Below, one piece after another: positions 39,093 to 54,162 of a DNA stretch of 64,000 nucleotides; positions within the stretch are counted from its first letter, which is position 1, and each line of letters begins with the position of its first letter. The stretch comes from Megalonaias nervosa (taxonomy: Eukaryota; Mollusca; Bivalvia; Unionida; Unionidae), in the NCBI GenBank assembly GCA_016617855.1, contig JAECUM010004953.1, forward strand, positions 1-64,000. Direction: 5' to 3'. Below the pieces are notes generated by a model, which did not search any database, was not told where the DNA came from, and saw nothing but the letters and a program-made list of their open reading frames with translations. The position numbers were made by a program, and so were the translations under genes.

Positions 39093-42000
39093 ATGACAGA
39101 GTTATTGTTAAAGGACAAATATGCAAGACTAAAGTCACTTACTATTCCTAGATGGCCAAATAATATAATAACTAATTAGAATGACATTTTAAAAATTCAA
39201 ACTGTCAGATGTATGCAAAGGAAAATGTTCAGCAAATTTAGTCATCTACTGTATCAATTTTTTGTGTGGACTAATTCACAGTATCTATTAAACAAGCAAT
39301 TACAGTAGTCCCCCTCTTATACGGCCACCCCTTCTGCACCGGGAGAGTGGCCTTATAAGACAGGTGGCCTTTCCAGAGGGGGGAATAAATTTTTTGAGAG
39401 AAGTATATGTAATGTACGCAGTAAGAAAGCTACATTCTTCAAAGCATTTAATATCTTCGTTTAAAAGTAACATTAATTATTAAAAGGTTCTTCTTGTTAT
39501 AATAATAGACTTATTTCAACTGAATATGCATTAATAGTTCTTATTCTTGTGTAAGCATGATATGTGAGCAGGTGTTGTTGTCATGCACGTTGCAAAACCA
39601 TTCAAAAACGTCATTTAAATCTTGGTACATACATAATTCTCTTTCCATTTGCCCCATTTTCCCACTGCTGCTGAATAACCTCCTTATCGGTTACGATGTT
39701 GTTTATTCAAGTCTTTTCAACATAAAATTGTTTTATTCGAGTCCTTTCTACCTAAAATCGTTCGGCAAGTTCCCCCTCCCCACTTCACCCGATGTCAAGT
39801 AGAATAACCAACTTTTTTCTAAAATAATCGTCTCCATTTATGTGATGACAGGTTAATGTTTTGTAATGATTTATTCGGATGTTGCTAACTGTATGTGATT
39901 TAATTATGCAGATGAAACTTTTGCAAAGCGGACGAAATGGCTTCTTCATAAAGGAATGTGTTGTCACGTGATTTTTCGGTCTTTGTCTGGTACCCTGTTT
40001 TGTTCAAGGCTAATTTCTGTGTGTGTGTGTGTCTGCAAAAATCTATTTTTAGACTATGCTGACCCTGTTATGATCTTGACAATTACGTCCGGTTGTAATT
40101 ATCAGTGTTGCCAAATACAAGACTGATAAAACAACTTTTCTGCATTTAAACAAAATGCCATGTGTTTTTTAAAGGCAGCAATCTTGTCACATGAATCATT
40201 AGTCGCAGTCTAATACCATATTTGTGTTTACATTTCTTTACACTAAGGGAGAGAAGTCAAAACGGCTTCGATATGTACGCAGATTTGATCTGAACAATAG
40301 CACCTCACGGCCGTTAGGATTTGTAATCTTGACAATTATGAACAAGCTCAACATCTTACTAAGGGAAGCCATAAAGGCTATCAAACCATTTTCCCGTTGA
40401 CTTGTGTATTGTCTATCAATACCGCCACTTCTCAGCTGTTACTACTGTTCAATAATTGTAATCTTAACAATTATCAGAGTGACTAAACCAGACATCTCAT
40501 GATAACACAGCAGTAAGGCTAATCGGATTACGTGTACTTACAAGTCCTACCATGTGTGCTATGTCTCACATTGTAGGACTAGTGTACTTACCTTTTCGTA
40601 TGGATTAAAATTTGAGTCTTTCTTGGCTTTATGGAATAAATGTGGCTTCTCGTGAGGAGTAAATGATATAGTATTAACCTTAGTGGTACATGTACTTTAG
40701 TCAACACTTCTTTTAGGAACGAAAACCTGACATCGGGAAACAGAAATCGGATTACTTAACACACGTTATGAATAAAATTGGTTCTGGATACATATTACAA
40801 AATAAAATGCGGCCACTTGTGAGGGGTAAATTTTATATTTTTGCACTAATATGTTGGCTGCTGGTCGCATTAGCGGGGTGGCCTTTCGTGAGGGGTACTT
40901 TTGAGCACAAATTCGTCAGTGCCGTCGGATTCTGGCCGTAAGGAGCGGGTGGCCGCTGGTCAGGGGGACCATTCAAGAGGGGGACTACTGTACAATCAAA
41001 GTATATGGCTTTGATCCATTTTACCATTAAAGTTGAGCATCAAAAGCAAAGTGCCTTATGATGGAATAAACATCTATAATGCATTGTTACATGACTTGCA
41101 TTGTATGGATTCCATGATTTTAAATATAAAATTAAATGGTATGTGGAATTAAATTTATACTTATTGCATCAATTTATCTTTTCCTTAAATGAATGTTGTG
41201 TTTTTACTTCATGAAGACCTTGTTTATAATGAAACTTCCTATTGATATAAATTTCTCATTTCTCATTTAACATGTACATTGACTGATATCAGATAATGTT
41301 TTAACTTTTAAATCACATACACAATAAATACAGAATGCTAACGTGAAACTTTCATCCTCGTACTAAGGACTTCATCAGCAGCCTGATCTATCCTCAACTG
41401 ACTGTTAACATTACCCAAGGGAATAGTGAACTATGTTAACAGATTGTCCCAGATATGCAGTGGTTGTAACAGCACTGTTCAGTGTCAGTTTGTGTGTATT
41501 GATGTAGGGAGATTTTCTAACCCCTCCATTCCAGCCAGCAGTGTTCTCAATCTAAGATTTTTACTCAGTCCCATGATAAAGTATGACCAGGGCAAACATT
41601 GTGGATGTACTGCGATACCTCAGTCAAGCTTGAATGTGATCTTTTATGTTGTTTTTTATGTTGATTAAATCTTGCTTTCAATGTCATTTCTGTTTCCCCA
41701 TTATAATCATGATGGCACTGACTTTCACCTGTCCTTCACACTTAATGTGATAGATAGGTCCACAAATATCTTTCTTAGCAGTCTCATCCCTTGGGTGAGC
41801 TAGCATTTATCTTAGGGTCCAGTATGGTTAAAACACATTAATTATGTGTTGCTGAAAAATGTTCTTCAGGCATTGGGAAATCCCTTTCACATATAGTAGG
41901 ATGATGCTACCTTTCAAGTCTATTTAACAGTTACAAGTTGACTCGTCCAGGTAATATCATTTTGACTCGTGTTCAGCCTGATGGAAACCTTCTTAATCAT

Positions 42001-45000
42001 CCAATTTGGATAATGACACTTTTTAAAGGCAGCACTGTCGTTATCGAGGTCTTGTTTTAAATCTGTGGGGTCAAATGTAATGACTTTGGTGACAGCAAGT
42101 TTCTTATCTAATGGATGGGGCGAGTCAAAATCAAGGTACTGGTCAGTATGTGTAGGTTTATGATAACTAGTAATTTTGAATATGCCATCTACGTTTCTGA
42201 TGGTGTCTATGTCCAAAATTGCCAATCCACCCAAAGAAAATGTTCTTACTAAGATTCCACTTTTTAGCTACAATCCCACATTTTGGATTACATGAGCATT
42301 TCATCCATGGTTTAAAATTTTTCTTAAAATAAGCAACATCTCTTTTAAAGAAAAAAATCGGAAAGAAGATACTGTTCTATTCCTTCACATGTAATTACCA
42401 GTGACATGATGAACACCGCACAACAAGAAATGTTTAATTATCCATTTACTTAAAATAAGAAACTGGAACTTACAAATTATCCGGAAGCAAGAAACTGTTT
42501 TCATAATTACAAATTTAATAACCAAGAGCAAGATTCCAAATATAGCTATACTTCTTAGATAAACAGCCTTATTTTAATATTTTTTCTTCAATTTCTTTTC
42601 TTCTTTGTTTAAGAAACTGACTTTTGACTGTGTTGGTAACCATATGATGACAGAATGTTTGGTTCCATTCATACATAAATGAAACAAAAAAGAGGGCAAA
42701 GTGGACTTGAGACCACTCACCTGACTGACATCTGCCAAATAGCCAAATGTAAGAACATTAGAACAAGAAATCTGTGATATCACAATGCTTTTTGTTGAAA
42801 TTTTTTTCCAGTGCTATTGATTGCATGTTATGACAACAACTGCTATGAGGTTTCTAAATTTCTTTCATTTTTATTCATATGTGTTCATATGTTGGCATCA
42901 TTTGTCCAATTTTGCAAGGACCTCTATCCTTGGATTTTTTTGTGTCACAGTAGGTCAAATTCACTTCAGCAATTTATTTTACATAAAGTGATATCAAATT
43001 GCGAACCCTCTATGCCATGATGTTTTTTTCTTAATCAAATTCTGTATAATGGCTTTTGAGATGAATTCACTTAAATATATTTCTATTTTTAGTAACAATG
43101 ACCATATTTGACGACAGATCGTTCATTAACAAACACTTGAACGGTCTTCCTTCCAGGATGCTTTCTGTCAAATTTTATGAAATTTTATTTGGCAGTTTTT
43201 GAGAAGTTGTTTTAAGAGTTTTAACATTTTTAGTAAGGGTGACCATGTTTGATGGGAAAGGTGTTAAATGTACAACTCGGAAAGCCCTTTACACCAGAAT
43301 GCTGTGCCAAATATGGTCAAAATGGGTCCAGTGATTTTTGTTGAGATGTTTTAAAACAGCAATTGTTAAGAGACACACGATGCATGATAGATGATGGATT
43401 TAGTGTCATACCATAAACACACATGACCTATGGTCAGTTGAGCTAAAAAAAATGAATTTCTTAATGCTTTAATGCAAGATGCTTACCTGAGGAGTTGTAG
43501 AGTCGGGTAACATGTTCCACCATGTCTACCATTACATGCACTTCTGATAATACAGGACCCTGGATAATGCGTATCAAAGGGGCAGAGATGGGAATGGGCT
43601 AAAAGACAAATCAAGCATTAATTACTCATTTTAAACATGTGTGGTTTTCAATTATTTGCTTCTTGATTTAACATTGACATCAGATATTCATAAAAGTCAA
43701 CAAACTTAAATTAGATGTACTCCACTGTAAAGTTTAATATTATACATGTAGCTGGATATTATTTTCAATGAAATTATGGAAAACAAACAAAGAATACACA
43801 TTCATATAATGATGAACATCAACCACACTCAATGATTTACTCATGCCTACACATTTCAAAAATACTTTGGGGACCAAGACAAGCAATACAAATTGATCAG
43901 CAAATTAAATTAAATGCACATAAGAGAGTAATGTGCTTATCTAAGAAAGATAATTTATTATCAACCTTATGTTCATACATGTAAATTACCTTTGCCTCTC
44001 CATCTGGAAGAAAGAGGTAGGCTCCACTTCTCTCCTTGCCGATTTTTGCGCCATAGGTGAAAAATCCAATCTGTGCATCATGTTTCACATCATCAAACTT
44101 TGTTGTCACAGTCTAAGAGTAGAAGTAACATATTTCCATTCAAATGCTGTTATGACAATAACCTAACATTAATGTTACTATAAAGATACTTCAAGGAGTA
44201 GAACCATAAAGCAAGGTAAACTTTGAAATGGCAATTTTTACTAATGATATAGTCATCTCAAGAGAATAATCAAACAATAATTATAATCAACAATCTCAGA
44301 GATACACTTGCTTTGCAAAAACAGTTTTTTTCAAAGAAGATACACGAGAACAAAGACTCCTTGAGAACTTAGTTCTCTATTCACCTCAGTTTTATTATGA
44401 AATATAAAGGAAGGAATTAATCCATTACCAACTAATGGCATAAAAAGTTGATTTAAGTGTGGCTGCTACAACTTAGACAACTCTGAATTATATATGACAG
44501 CTTTTAGCTATGACCCTTACAGTCTAAATTGTATCATATACTATATGTGTTAGCTTCCTGCAGCTATTATCTTTCTTGTCTAAATTGTATCACACACTAA
44601 ATGTGATATCTTCTTGTTGATATTAACCTTACTGTCTGAATTGTGTCATATAACTGGGGGTCTAAATTCCTTTCTATGTGTTCCGAAAGTGTCTGGCCCT
44701 TGTAAACCATGTAAATAAAAACTGCATTTACATAATCAATCATCGTATATAATCATCACACTACAATACTAAACAGAAAATCCATTAAAAACTGAGTTAT
44801 ATTTAAGTGTTGTTCCTAGATATGAAATGTTTACACTACAATCAGGTCTCCTCATTCATTGCACACTATATCTCAGTAAGCAAATGATTTCTGTGAGCAG
44901 ATTTGCTTTTATTATCCAATGAAATTATTTGTTCTTCTTGATTTATCATTAATCTAACCAAAAGAGGTGGAGCAAAAGTGTCTAGATTAAAAGGTTTTCA

Positions 45001-48000
45001 TTCTATATGTACACTGCTCAGGACCATGCTAAAGGAATTGTTTCACATCCATCTTTACAATGAGTTGTCTGTTGCTCATAAAACATGACTCAATCAGCAT
45101 ATACAAAAGGGTCAAACTGCAAATACAATTCTGATCACTGGAATAAACAACTCAAGAAAGAAGAAGCCATTGTCTCCTACCACCTCCAATTAAAAGGCTG
45201 GAGGGGAACTGGATGCAGTACCAATTTAATAATAGGTACTAACTTGGGGAAAATGGCCAAACTCTTGTATGAAATTGATATCAAGTTTTTGTTAAACATG
45301 ATGAACTGATATAACTGAAAACAAACAAAACAAAGGAAAGTTTTCACAAGCAATCAAATATTGTGAACCAAACATCATTTTGTAAAAGATGGTCTAAATC
45401 TGCTGATCACCAAACTCATCTGAGATTTTGTCATGGGTCACAGCTCTCTCGAACTAAACATCTGGTCATCATCAAACACGTAAGTACAAATGTGGCTGAA
45501 ATCTTACCCTTAAATTGGAAACAAACAGTGTTCTAAAGCCAATGATCTGCCAGTGCATTCAAGGGCAATTATCCTGTAAACTATCATCAAAATAAGATGA
45601 ATGCAGGAAGCAGAATGCCTGCCATAAGCCATTGGGGTCCTCCCACTTTCTTAAATGGAGAAAAATCAAAATGCTGATCATTTGACTGTTCTAGTTGTCA
45701 AAGTTATTTCCACCAATGAGAAACCAATTTTTCCTAGTAAAATATGTTTCTTTGAGAATACTTACCCAAGGGCTGGATTTGTGAGGTAGTAGTAGTTCTC
45801 CTAAGGTATTATGACTGGGTAACATATTTGAAGAAGAAACAACAATTATGTGCAGGTACCTCATGAATAAGTGACCCAGAATGAGAAACTTTGTGGACAC
45901 TGAGTAGATCCAAGTGATAAATAAAATTTCTAGCCAAAAATTGGACTCTTTTAGAAGACAGAAGAAACTATGGGGAGAATTTTCAATACATGTACCTGCG
46001 CAAGGCAAACTTGATTCAGAGAAGTCCTTAACTCCACACCCTGATGAGTAAAATTCCAAGACAGGACGAGATCAAATTTATTTGAGCTAATTCACAAGAA
46101 ATCCAAGACAAAGCAAGTCAGAAATAGGAATTTTAAATCTCTGGAAAAAAACAATGCTCATCTTGCATTTTTTGACGATGCTGCCCAAAGTAATTTGATG
46201 TCAGAGATATGGAGGTGGATCTGAAGTGCGACACAATCCTGATCATTAACTTTGGTGAATACTCAGAGATCGAGATTCAGACTGAAAGGCTACACAATAT
46301 CCCTGAAAGTGAATCTTTGGATATCTGGGGAGACCTGTGACTAAGAATAAGGTATGCATCTTGGAGGTTTAAAATGACTGCAAAGTTTCTCCCTTGGATA
46401 TCATGGAGAATCAAGTCAGAGTCAATGACCAGGCAGAGCTTTTCATTTGCAGAGGAGACCAAAAATGTCTAAAATAAAATTCCAATGAATCTGTGTTGTG
46501 AATGATCCCAAGTGCCATGTTCTTGCGAAAGTTCATCTCTGGCTTGTGGACATCTGCCTTGTATAGGTCTTCAGGGATATCTGCCTTGTATTGGTCTTTA
46601 GGGATATCTGCCTTGTATAGTTCTTGAGGGACATCTGCCTTGTATAGGTCTTTAAGGGCATCTGTCTTGTATAGGTCGTTTGGGACATCTGCCTTGTATA
46701 GGTCATTAGGGACATCTGCCTTGTACAGGTCTTTAGGGATATCTGCCTTGTATAGGTCTTTAGGGACATATGCCTTGCATAAGTCTTTACGGATATCTGC
46801 CTTGTATAGGTCTTCAGGGATATCTGTCTTGCAAAGGTCTTTAGGGACATCTGCCTTGTACAAGTCTTTTGGAACATCTGCCTTGTATAGGTCTTTAAGG
46901 GCATCTTTTGCAAAGGAAACCCCAGATAACAGTGGTGGGTCAAGGAAATGATCTTAAGGCCTTTTAAGATGACTTGTTGGACCCATAGGTCCTTTTGGGC
47001 AGAAATTCTACCACTGAAATGCTCAAATCTCCCCTGATGCCCACTCCACTCCTAGAACATATCAAGATCATAATGATATATGTTCTAAATTTGATCAAAT
47101 CTGGATCAGAAATAAGGTAACAAGGATGCAAGATCACCTCATTAATATTCACAGATCTAATTCATTATCATTCAGCCACAATTTTTACACTAATGAGACT
47201 GCATCGTGTTACAAGACACAATGACAATAACTCAAATATCATGGAAACAAAGTGGTTTGTTGATATGGATGGATGCAAAGGATTAGTAAATTGCAAGATG
47301 CATTATAAGTCTTTGAGTAGAAGCTTACATTTCTGTGTGCAAACTGTTATTCTTCTTTCAGTCACAGTGACTATGACCATCTGACCCCAGAATCAAAAAC
47401 CTTCTTCCTTATCACAAGTGCAACCTATCCACAAGAACTGGTCCAGGTTTGTGAAAAAGAACTAATGTTTTTTTTACATAGAAACCATTTTTCTTTCAGT
47501 CACAGTTACTTTGACCTTTGACTCCCAAATCAACAGGCTTCTTCTTAACCTCAAGTGCAAGCCATCCAGAATTCCTGGTAATTGTACAAGATGAAGAACC
47601 CCAGTTATTGTGTAGACACCATTTTGTCATCACTGTGACCTTCACACTGACCTTTTACCTCAAACTTGAAAAGATTCTTCCCTTCCAAAAGTGCAAGATA
47701 TTCACAATATTTGGTCCATACCTGTGATGTAGAACTAATGTAATGCAGAATAAATGTGACTGTGAAAACCATTTCTCTTCAATCAGTCATGGGGAGTACA
47801 ACCTTTCACCTTTTCAACCCAAACTAGAGAAGGTTTTTCTATATGGTAAGTGCAGACATGCACAGATTTTGGAAACTGTAGAGAATGAATAACTCAAGTT
47901 GTTGTGCAGAAAAGGTTGGTAACTAATGGAAGGATAGAAAGCAGACAACACCATAACAGAACAAACTTTGCCACATGACTTGTGTATAAAAATGTACTGT

Positions 48001-51000
48001 AAGAATGTTAACATTAGAAATTAGCTAAGATTAACAAAGGCCATAACTCAAAGAAATATTTCCAGGATGTGGTCATCACTGAACTTGTCCAAGTTCTTGT
48101 TGAGATAAATATTCCTAGGAAATATGGTTAGAATCTAATGAATCTAATCTTATGATAAAAGCTGAAGTCAGTGTGTTTACAAGATTGCCCATTAGCAATG
48201 CCGACACCAATCAGATTTACGGGCCATAATTCTAAGAAATATGTACAGTTTATGCTCATTATCCTGCTAAAATAAAGCTTCACAGCAAACTCTTCTTATA
48301 AAATGCTTTAGCTAGATTGCAAATTAGGTTATGCATTTGTGATGCCCATGCTAAGATCACCAAGGGTCACAATTCAAAGACATATGTACAAAATGTGCTT
48401 ATTATCAGACTCATCTGAGCTATCACTGAGATGAAGATTCATGACTAATTCTAATAATAAAAGTGGAAGCTAGAGTATTCGCAAGGTCGTACATTAGCAT
48501 TACCTATGACCAATAAGGGACAGAACTCTATGAAATATGTGGAGCAGGTGCTGATTATCAAACTCATCTGAGCTCTTGGTGAGATGAATAGTCAAGGCAA
48601 ATTCTAACAATAAATATGAAATGCAGTCTTCACCAGGTTGTGCATTAGCAATGCATGTCCTTTGATGATCAAGGCCCATAACTCTGTGAAATATGAGTAA
48701 AATTTTCTCATCATGGAACTCGTCTGCACTCTTGTCAAGACAAATCTTCACAGCAAAGCTGTTTCAAACCTAGTAATAAATGATGGTACTATAGCATTCA
48801 CATGGATAGATGGACATATGGAAACAAATAAAGACTGATGGATGGATGGTGAAAAAAAGATCATAGCACAAAGTCAAATTTCTATAATAAACTGTGACCT
48901 GCTGGACTATTTAAAAATGTACTTTTGCCCCACCTTTTGAGTTGTACAATACTTATAGCTACAACAAAGGTTCTTGTATTTTGATGGCTTATATCTGAAT
49001 GTGATGACTAATTCAAACTAGATGCTTTAAAAGTAAGTGTATACCTGCAATAAACCTGTGAATCCTGAGAATTCTGCCTTCAGCTGTGCATTTTCTAGGG
49101 CAAAATTACTTGGCTGCATCTTCTTAATGGAAAATATGGATCTGAAAATATGCAGTTGAGTTTAATTTAATGTGACTCAAATGAGTACCATCAAGGATGA
49201 TCATTTGCAATGTGATTCAAATGACTACCATTAAGGATGACAGTGTGTAATGCGACTCAAGTAACTACCATCAAGGATGATCATTTGTAATGTGACACAA
49301 ATGAACACCATCATGGATGATCATTTGTAATGTAACTCAAATAACTACCATCAAAGATGATCACTAATATTACTCAAGTAACTACCATCAAAGATGATCA
49401 TTTGTAATGGTACTCAAATGAATACCATCATGGATGCCCATTTGTAATGGTATTCAAGTGAATACCATCGTGGATGACCATCTGTAATGTGACACAAATG
49501 AATACCATAATGGATGATCATTTGTAATGCAACTCAAATGACTACCATCAAAGATGATCACTGTAATGTTACTTCAATGAATACCATCATAGATAATCAT
49601 TTATTATGTGACTCAAATGATTACAATCAGGATGATCATTTGTAAAACACTGGAGTAGTTGACTTCTAATATGATTTATATATTAACATAACCACAGGTC
49701 CAAGCAAACCAGAGTCACTTTAAAATTTACTGGTTGGTGTGAATTACTTGTGCTGCTCATAGCTAAATACCAATTTCCAAGTAAGGATCCTAGTAAGGTA
49801 AATTTTTAAAAAAGTGTTTTTTCATTATTTAACATGATGCACCATGAGTCCTACTTAACTAGCAGGATTAATTTTTTATCTTTCAGTCACAGTAATTATT
49901 ACATTTGAGTTTTTTTTAATCCAAAATCATTGGGTTTCTACCTTACTCAAAGTGCAAGTCATCCAACAGGTTGGTTCAAGTCTGTGATGTAGAACTAATG
50001 TCAGTATGTCAAATCCATTTTTCTTCTTTCAGTCACAGTGGCCCTGGCCTTTGACCTTTCTGATCCCAACTGACTGGCTTCTTCCTTACTCCAAGTACAA
50101 GCCATTGACAAAGACTGGTCATCTATACATGTTGAAGAACATGATCCAGGCAACAGATGGATGGATGGATGGACAGATCAACTTGACAGCATATGATGAT
50201 CCACCTTGTGACAGGAGAGATTAGTTGCAACTACAACATTTTATGTCCAACACCCTGGTGTACAAAGTGACATCATACTGATGACATCATAATGTAACAA
50301 TGATCATGTCGTGTTGAGCTGTGTACAAAGCGTTAATGTTTAAAAGGTGGGCATCCTTAAATGCATTTGACAGAATCTCTATTTTCTTGTATGCAGCATG
50401 CACACAGATTTTAATAGCATAGACTCAGATCTGCACAGTGTGCTGGTAGATCAGGGTCTATGCGGTTTCATCTAGCTATGATATAAACCAAACAGTACAG
50501 ATCTACCTGTACAAAATGCACCAACAGCTGATCTGGGTTTATGCTACCAGCAGTTGGGTAAATACACAAAAGGTAACCCAAGCATCAAAACTGTTCTCAC
50601 ATGTTGTCATATTCTATAAGGTGATGCCCCACCCCCCATAACACAATGGTCAGGTTCAACAATCTGCCATTAGGTTATGGACCATATCATGCAATATCTG
50701 ACCAAGTCAGTTAAATGAAGAAAAAACTGCATTCATATCCATTTAGCTATATAAAAAGAGTTAGGGGAGGGAGAAGCAGAAAACTAGACTTCAGTGATCC
50801 AGTTTCCAATAAGACATATTTAAAACTGTTAAATGTTACATATTTAATATTTCTGTTTTTAGCTGAGAACCATTCATTGGTAAGTATATAAAATGTGTAA
50901 GAAAACTGGTAAAGGAAGCATAAATATAATCCAATGATAACTTTATTTTCCAAAACATTCTTATTTACTGGACATGCCCAGTGGGTCTGATTTATAAATG

Positions 51001-54000
51001 ATAATAAAAGGCATAAATCAGAAATTGAGAGTTTCTAAAAACAAGGTTTTTATTTCAGCTTGAAAAACACTTGAACTGAAAAGCATACAGAAAGTCATGG
51101 GTATTAACCTTCTGATCGATGAACAATTCAACAACGGATCAAGTTAAGGAGAAAACCATTCCATTGCATGGGTAAAAAGTGCTCACCAGAAAAACAGTCG
51201 ACTTTCTCTAAAAGATGGAGGAAAACCTATATTCACTGAAACATGTTTATACCTATGACTCTGCACTGTTGCAGAGCAAAAAGATGTATGTTTTATTATA
51301 GTAGCAAATCCCTCCACCCCTACATCTTAAATGGCTTTGTTCCAGTTAGCAGTACAACATTAAGTAGCCTGTGTATATTAGATTGAATTAAAGCTGCTGT
51401 CTGCATTCCTAACTATTTACCTATGAAGAAAAAAGTGCCAAGATGTAGGTGGAGTATGTGTGTGTAGGCAGGGGTATGTGGGAATCAGCAAAACTGCTCC
51501 TGATAATTTGGGCCATATGACAGTTGATTAAGCAGGCATTTATGGTCTATTGTTTCCCTTAAATAGGTGGACAAGGTAACTAATTTATAAATTCAGGTGA
51601 GAAACTTGTTTAGGTAACAACAGTGATTCTGTGCTTGGTTGTGTATGTCAGATGATCAAGTAAACTGCTCCTGGCTATTGCTTACCCTGGGCTAAGCAAT
51701 AACTGTACAAAGGATAAAATGAAGATAAACATATGCCATTTAGTACATACATAAAAAAATCTGTGATTTTTGACCCCCAACCTTGTTGCATGGTATACTT
51801 TTTATTTACCTCTCCCCTGTTCATACATATGCTTTTGTTCTGTACTCCCTCCACAAACTTCATGGTTTTATCATTTTATCACCATTAGCAGTCATGTCCT
51901 CAGCTGCCAAATCAGTTTTGTCATGTGCACTCTTCATGTGGCATTTGACACTGGCTTGAGAAGCATGATAAATGACACTAAGCATGTCCATTTCTTAATG
52001 TCACTGCTTAAAAGTGATGAACAGTACAGGTCAAGGAAGATTCCATCGTTATTCTTGCGGATACAATCCTAAGCGCTTTGCCAGAGAACTAAAGTATGAA
52101 CTGTTCTGTAAACCATAAAAGGACAGTGAGCAGCATTTACTTGTTTACATCTACAGCTTGTTTCATTTTCAATATGCTGACAGTGTTAGGGAACCCTCGG
52201 CAACAATCAGGTTAGGAATTATAAATTGATGAATGAAGGAACTAAGTTCTACACATTTTTTCATATTGTTGATACTTTTCATTTTTAAATCAGCTTCTGT
52301 TTCATTTTCAATACACTGACAGTGTTAAGGAACCCCCTGGCAACAATCAGGTTAGAAATTATAAATTGATGAATGAAGGAACTAAGTTCTACACATTTTT
52401 TCATAATGTTGATACTTTTCATTTTTAAATCAGAAGAGGGGTACAAACAAGCGGTAAGGTGTTTATTGTTGGCTAAGGCACATAGGTTTTACTCATAATT
52501 TCTATAATATAGTTTGTGTTATTATATGCTGTTATGACCCTGTAGTTAAATTACATACGTGTTAAAATTAAAATTCTTCTAACTCTTTGTTTCATTTTTA
52601 TTTTATTTTTACATCATTAAATGTAATTATTATTATGATGATGTTTATGTTAGAAACATCGTGTTTATTTAAAACGTAAATGTGACTCATGTAAGCACGA
52701 CTTTTGTATGATAGTTTTTCGTTGCAAGTAAACAGTCGGGAAGAGCTATGTAAATGATTGGCTGTGACCGAGGTTATTTCAAAATAATACTTGTTTATGC
52801 ATTGTAGTGATTTCGAAATCACACGTGTCCTTCGTGCATGTGTACATGAAATGATGTATTAGCTTGTTTTAAATGCTCAGTTACCTGTAAGAAATATTTA
52901 GTCGTAGTCATAGTCGTAGTCAGTCATAGTTGAGAGTCACATCATAACATCTTGTAGAGTTTCTAATTCCTTAAGGAAAAGGTATTCCTGTGCTGGAAAG
53001 AGCTGTTCGTTCGTACGAGGAACAACATGTGTATTGTTAGTGGTGGTAGCTGTACTTCATCTACTTTTTAAATAATTATTTTCCCTGGAGAACAACCTTA
53101 CTGGCTTTGGACAAAGACATTTGTTGAAATCATTTCTAAATTGGAGCAGAACAATACAAATTGTGATTCACACTGAAAATTCTGGACATTTTGTGTTATC
53201 CTCCATCTGACGTCGTCATCCGCCATCTTCGAACGGAACTGAGATTCAAATTATATCAAATTAGAACTGTTTATTCACAGGACTTATGTGTTTTCACAAC
53301 TTTAGAACAAATTTTTGGAATCTTCTTGTTTCATATATTTACCTTTTCACCGTGTTTTCTAGGGAAATAAATTATTTTTGTTAAAATTTACAAAGCTTGT
53401 TGTAGTCACTCATTCTTTGTGTTACTTTGAACGAGCCGATACATAACAATGCATACATACATACTACTTGGTTTTACTCTCCATCATCCCCCCCCCCATA
53501 GGCATACATACGCAAACTTCAAACCCTTCCTCTCCATGCATAGGTACTAAACAGATGGTCCCTAATGGATTATTGTAAGTGGTTCAATAATAATCAGTTT
53601 AACATTTAAGGAGCTAACATCTTTGAAAGATAAGCACGAAGTAATGATACTGTTTTTCTTCAAGATAACAACACATCTTGCCAAATTATTAAGTCAAACT
53701 TGTTTATTTTGGTACTAAAGCTTTGTAATACTTCATGAAATTGGTGAAATTGCTGTAAAATTGTTGAACCGATGCCACAATTGCACTATATCCAAATTTG
53801 TGTTATCATGAAGCATGTTATAGAAGGGTTTCATGATATATGCTTGTGTATTAAGTTGGAATCAATTTCAAACAAATAAACTGATCTGCTGCTGTGTGTT
53901 GACAAGTCAGAGTCTATGTTACTTTTACTGATTAGTCTATACAAGCTGCACAAATCCAGATTTGCCTTAATTTGCACTCTGTGATGGAAAATCTGGGTCT

Positions 54001-54085
54001 ATGCTTCATGCAGCTGGAACTGACTGACATGCAAGTACATATGGTATGCACAATAGTCTCATAATTGGAGGTTAGATTGATGAAA

Positions 54086-54162
<77 letters not shown>

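Noticed and set aside
46411..46951. Overlapping long ORFs on both strands ([13 protein letters not shown] repeats)
   Set aside because: They are produced by the 30-bp array in three frames.
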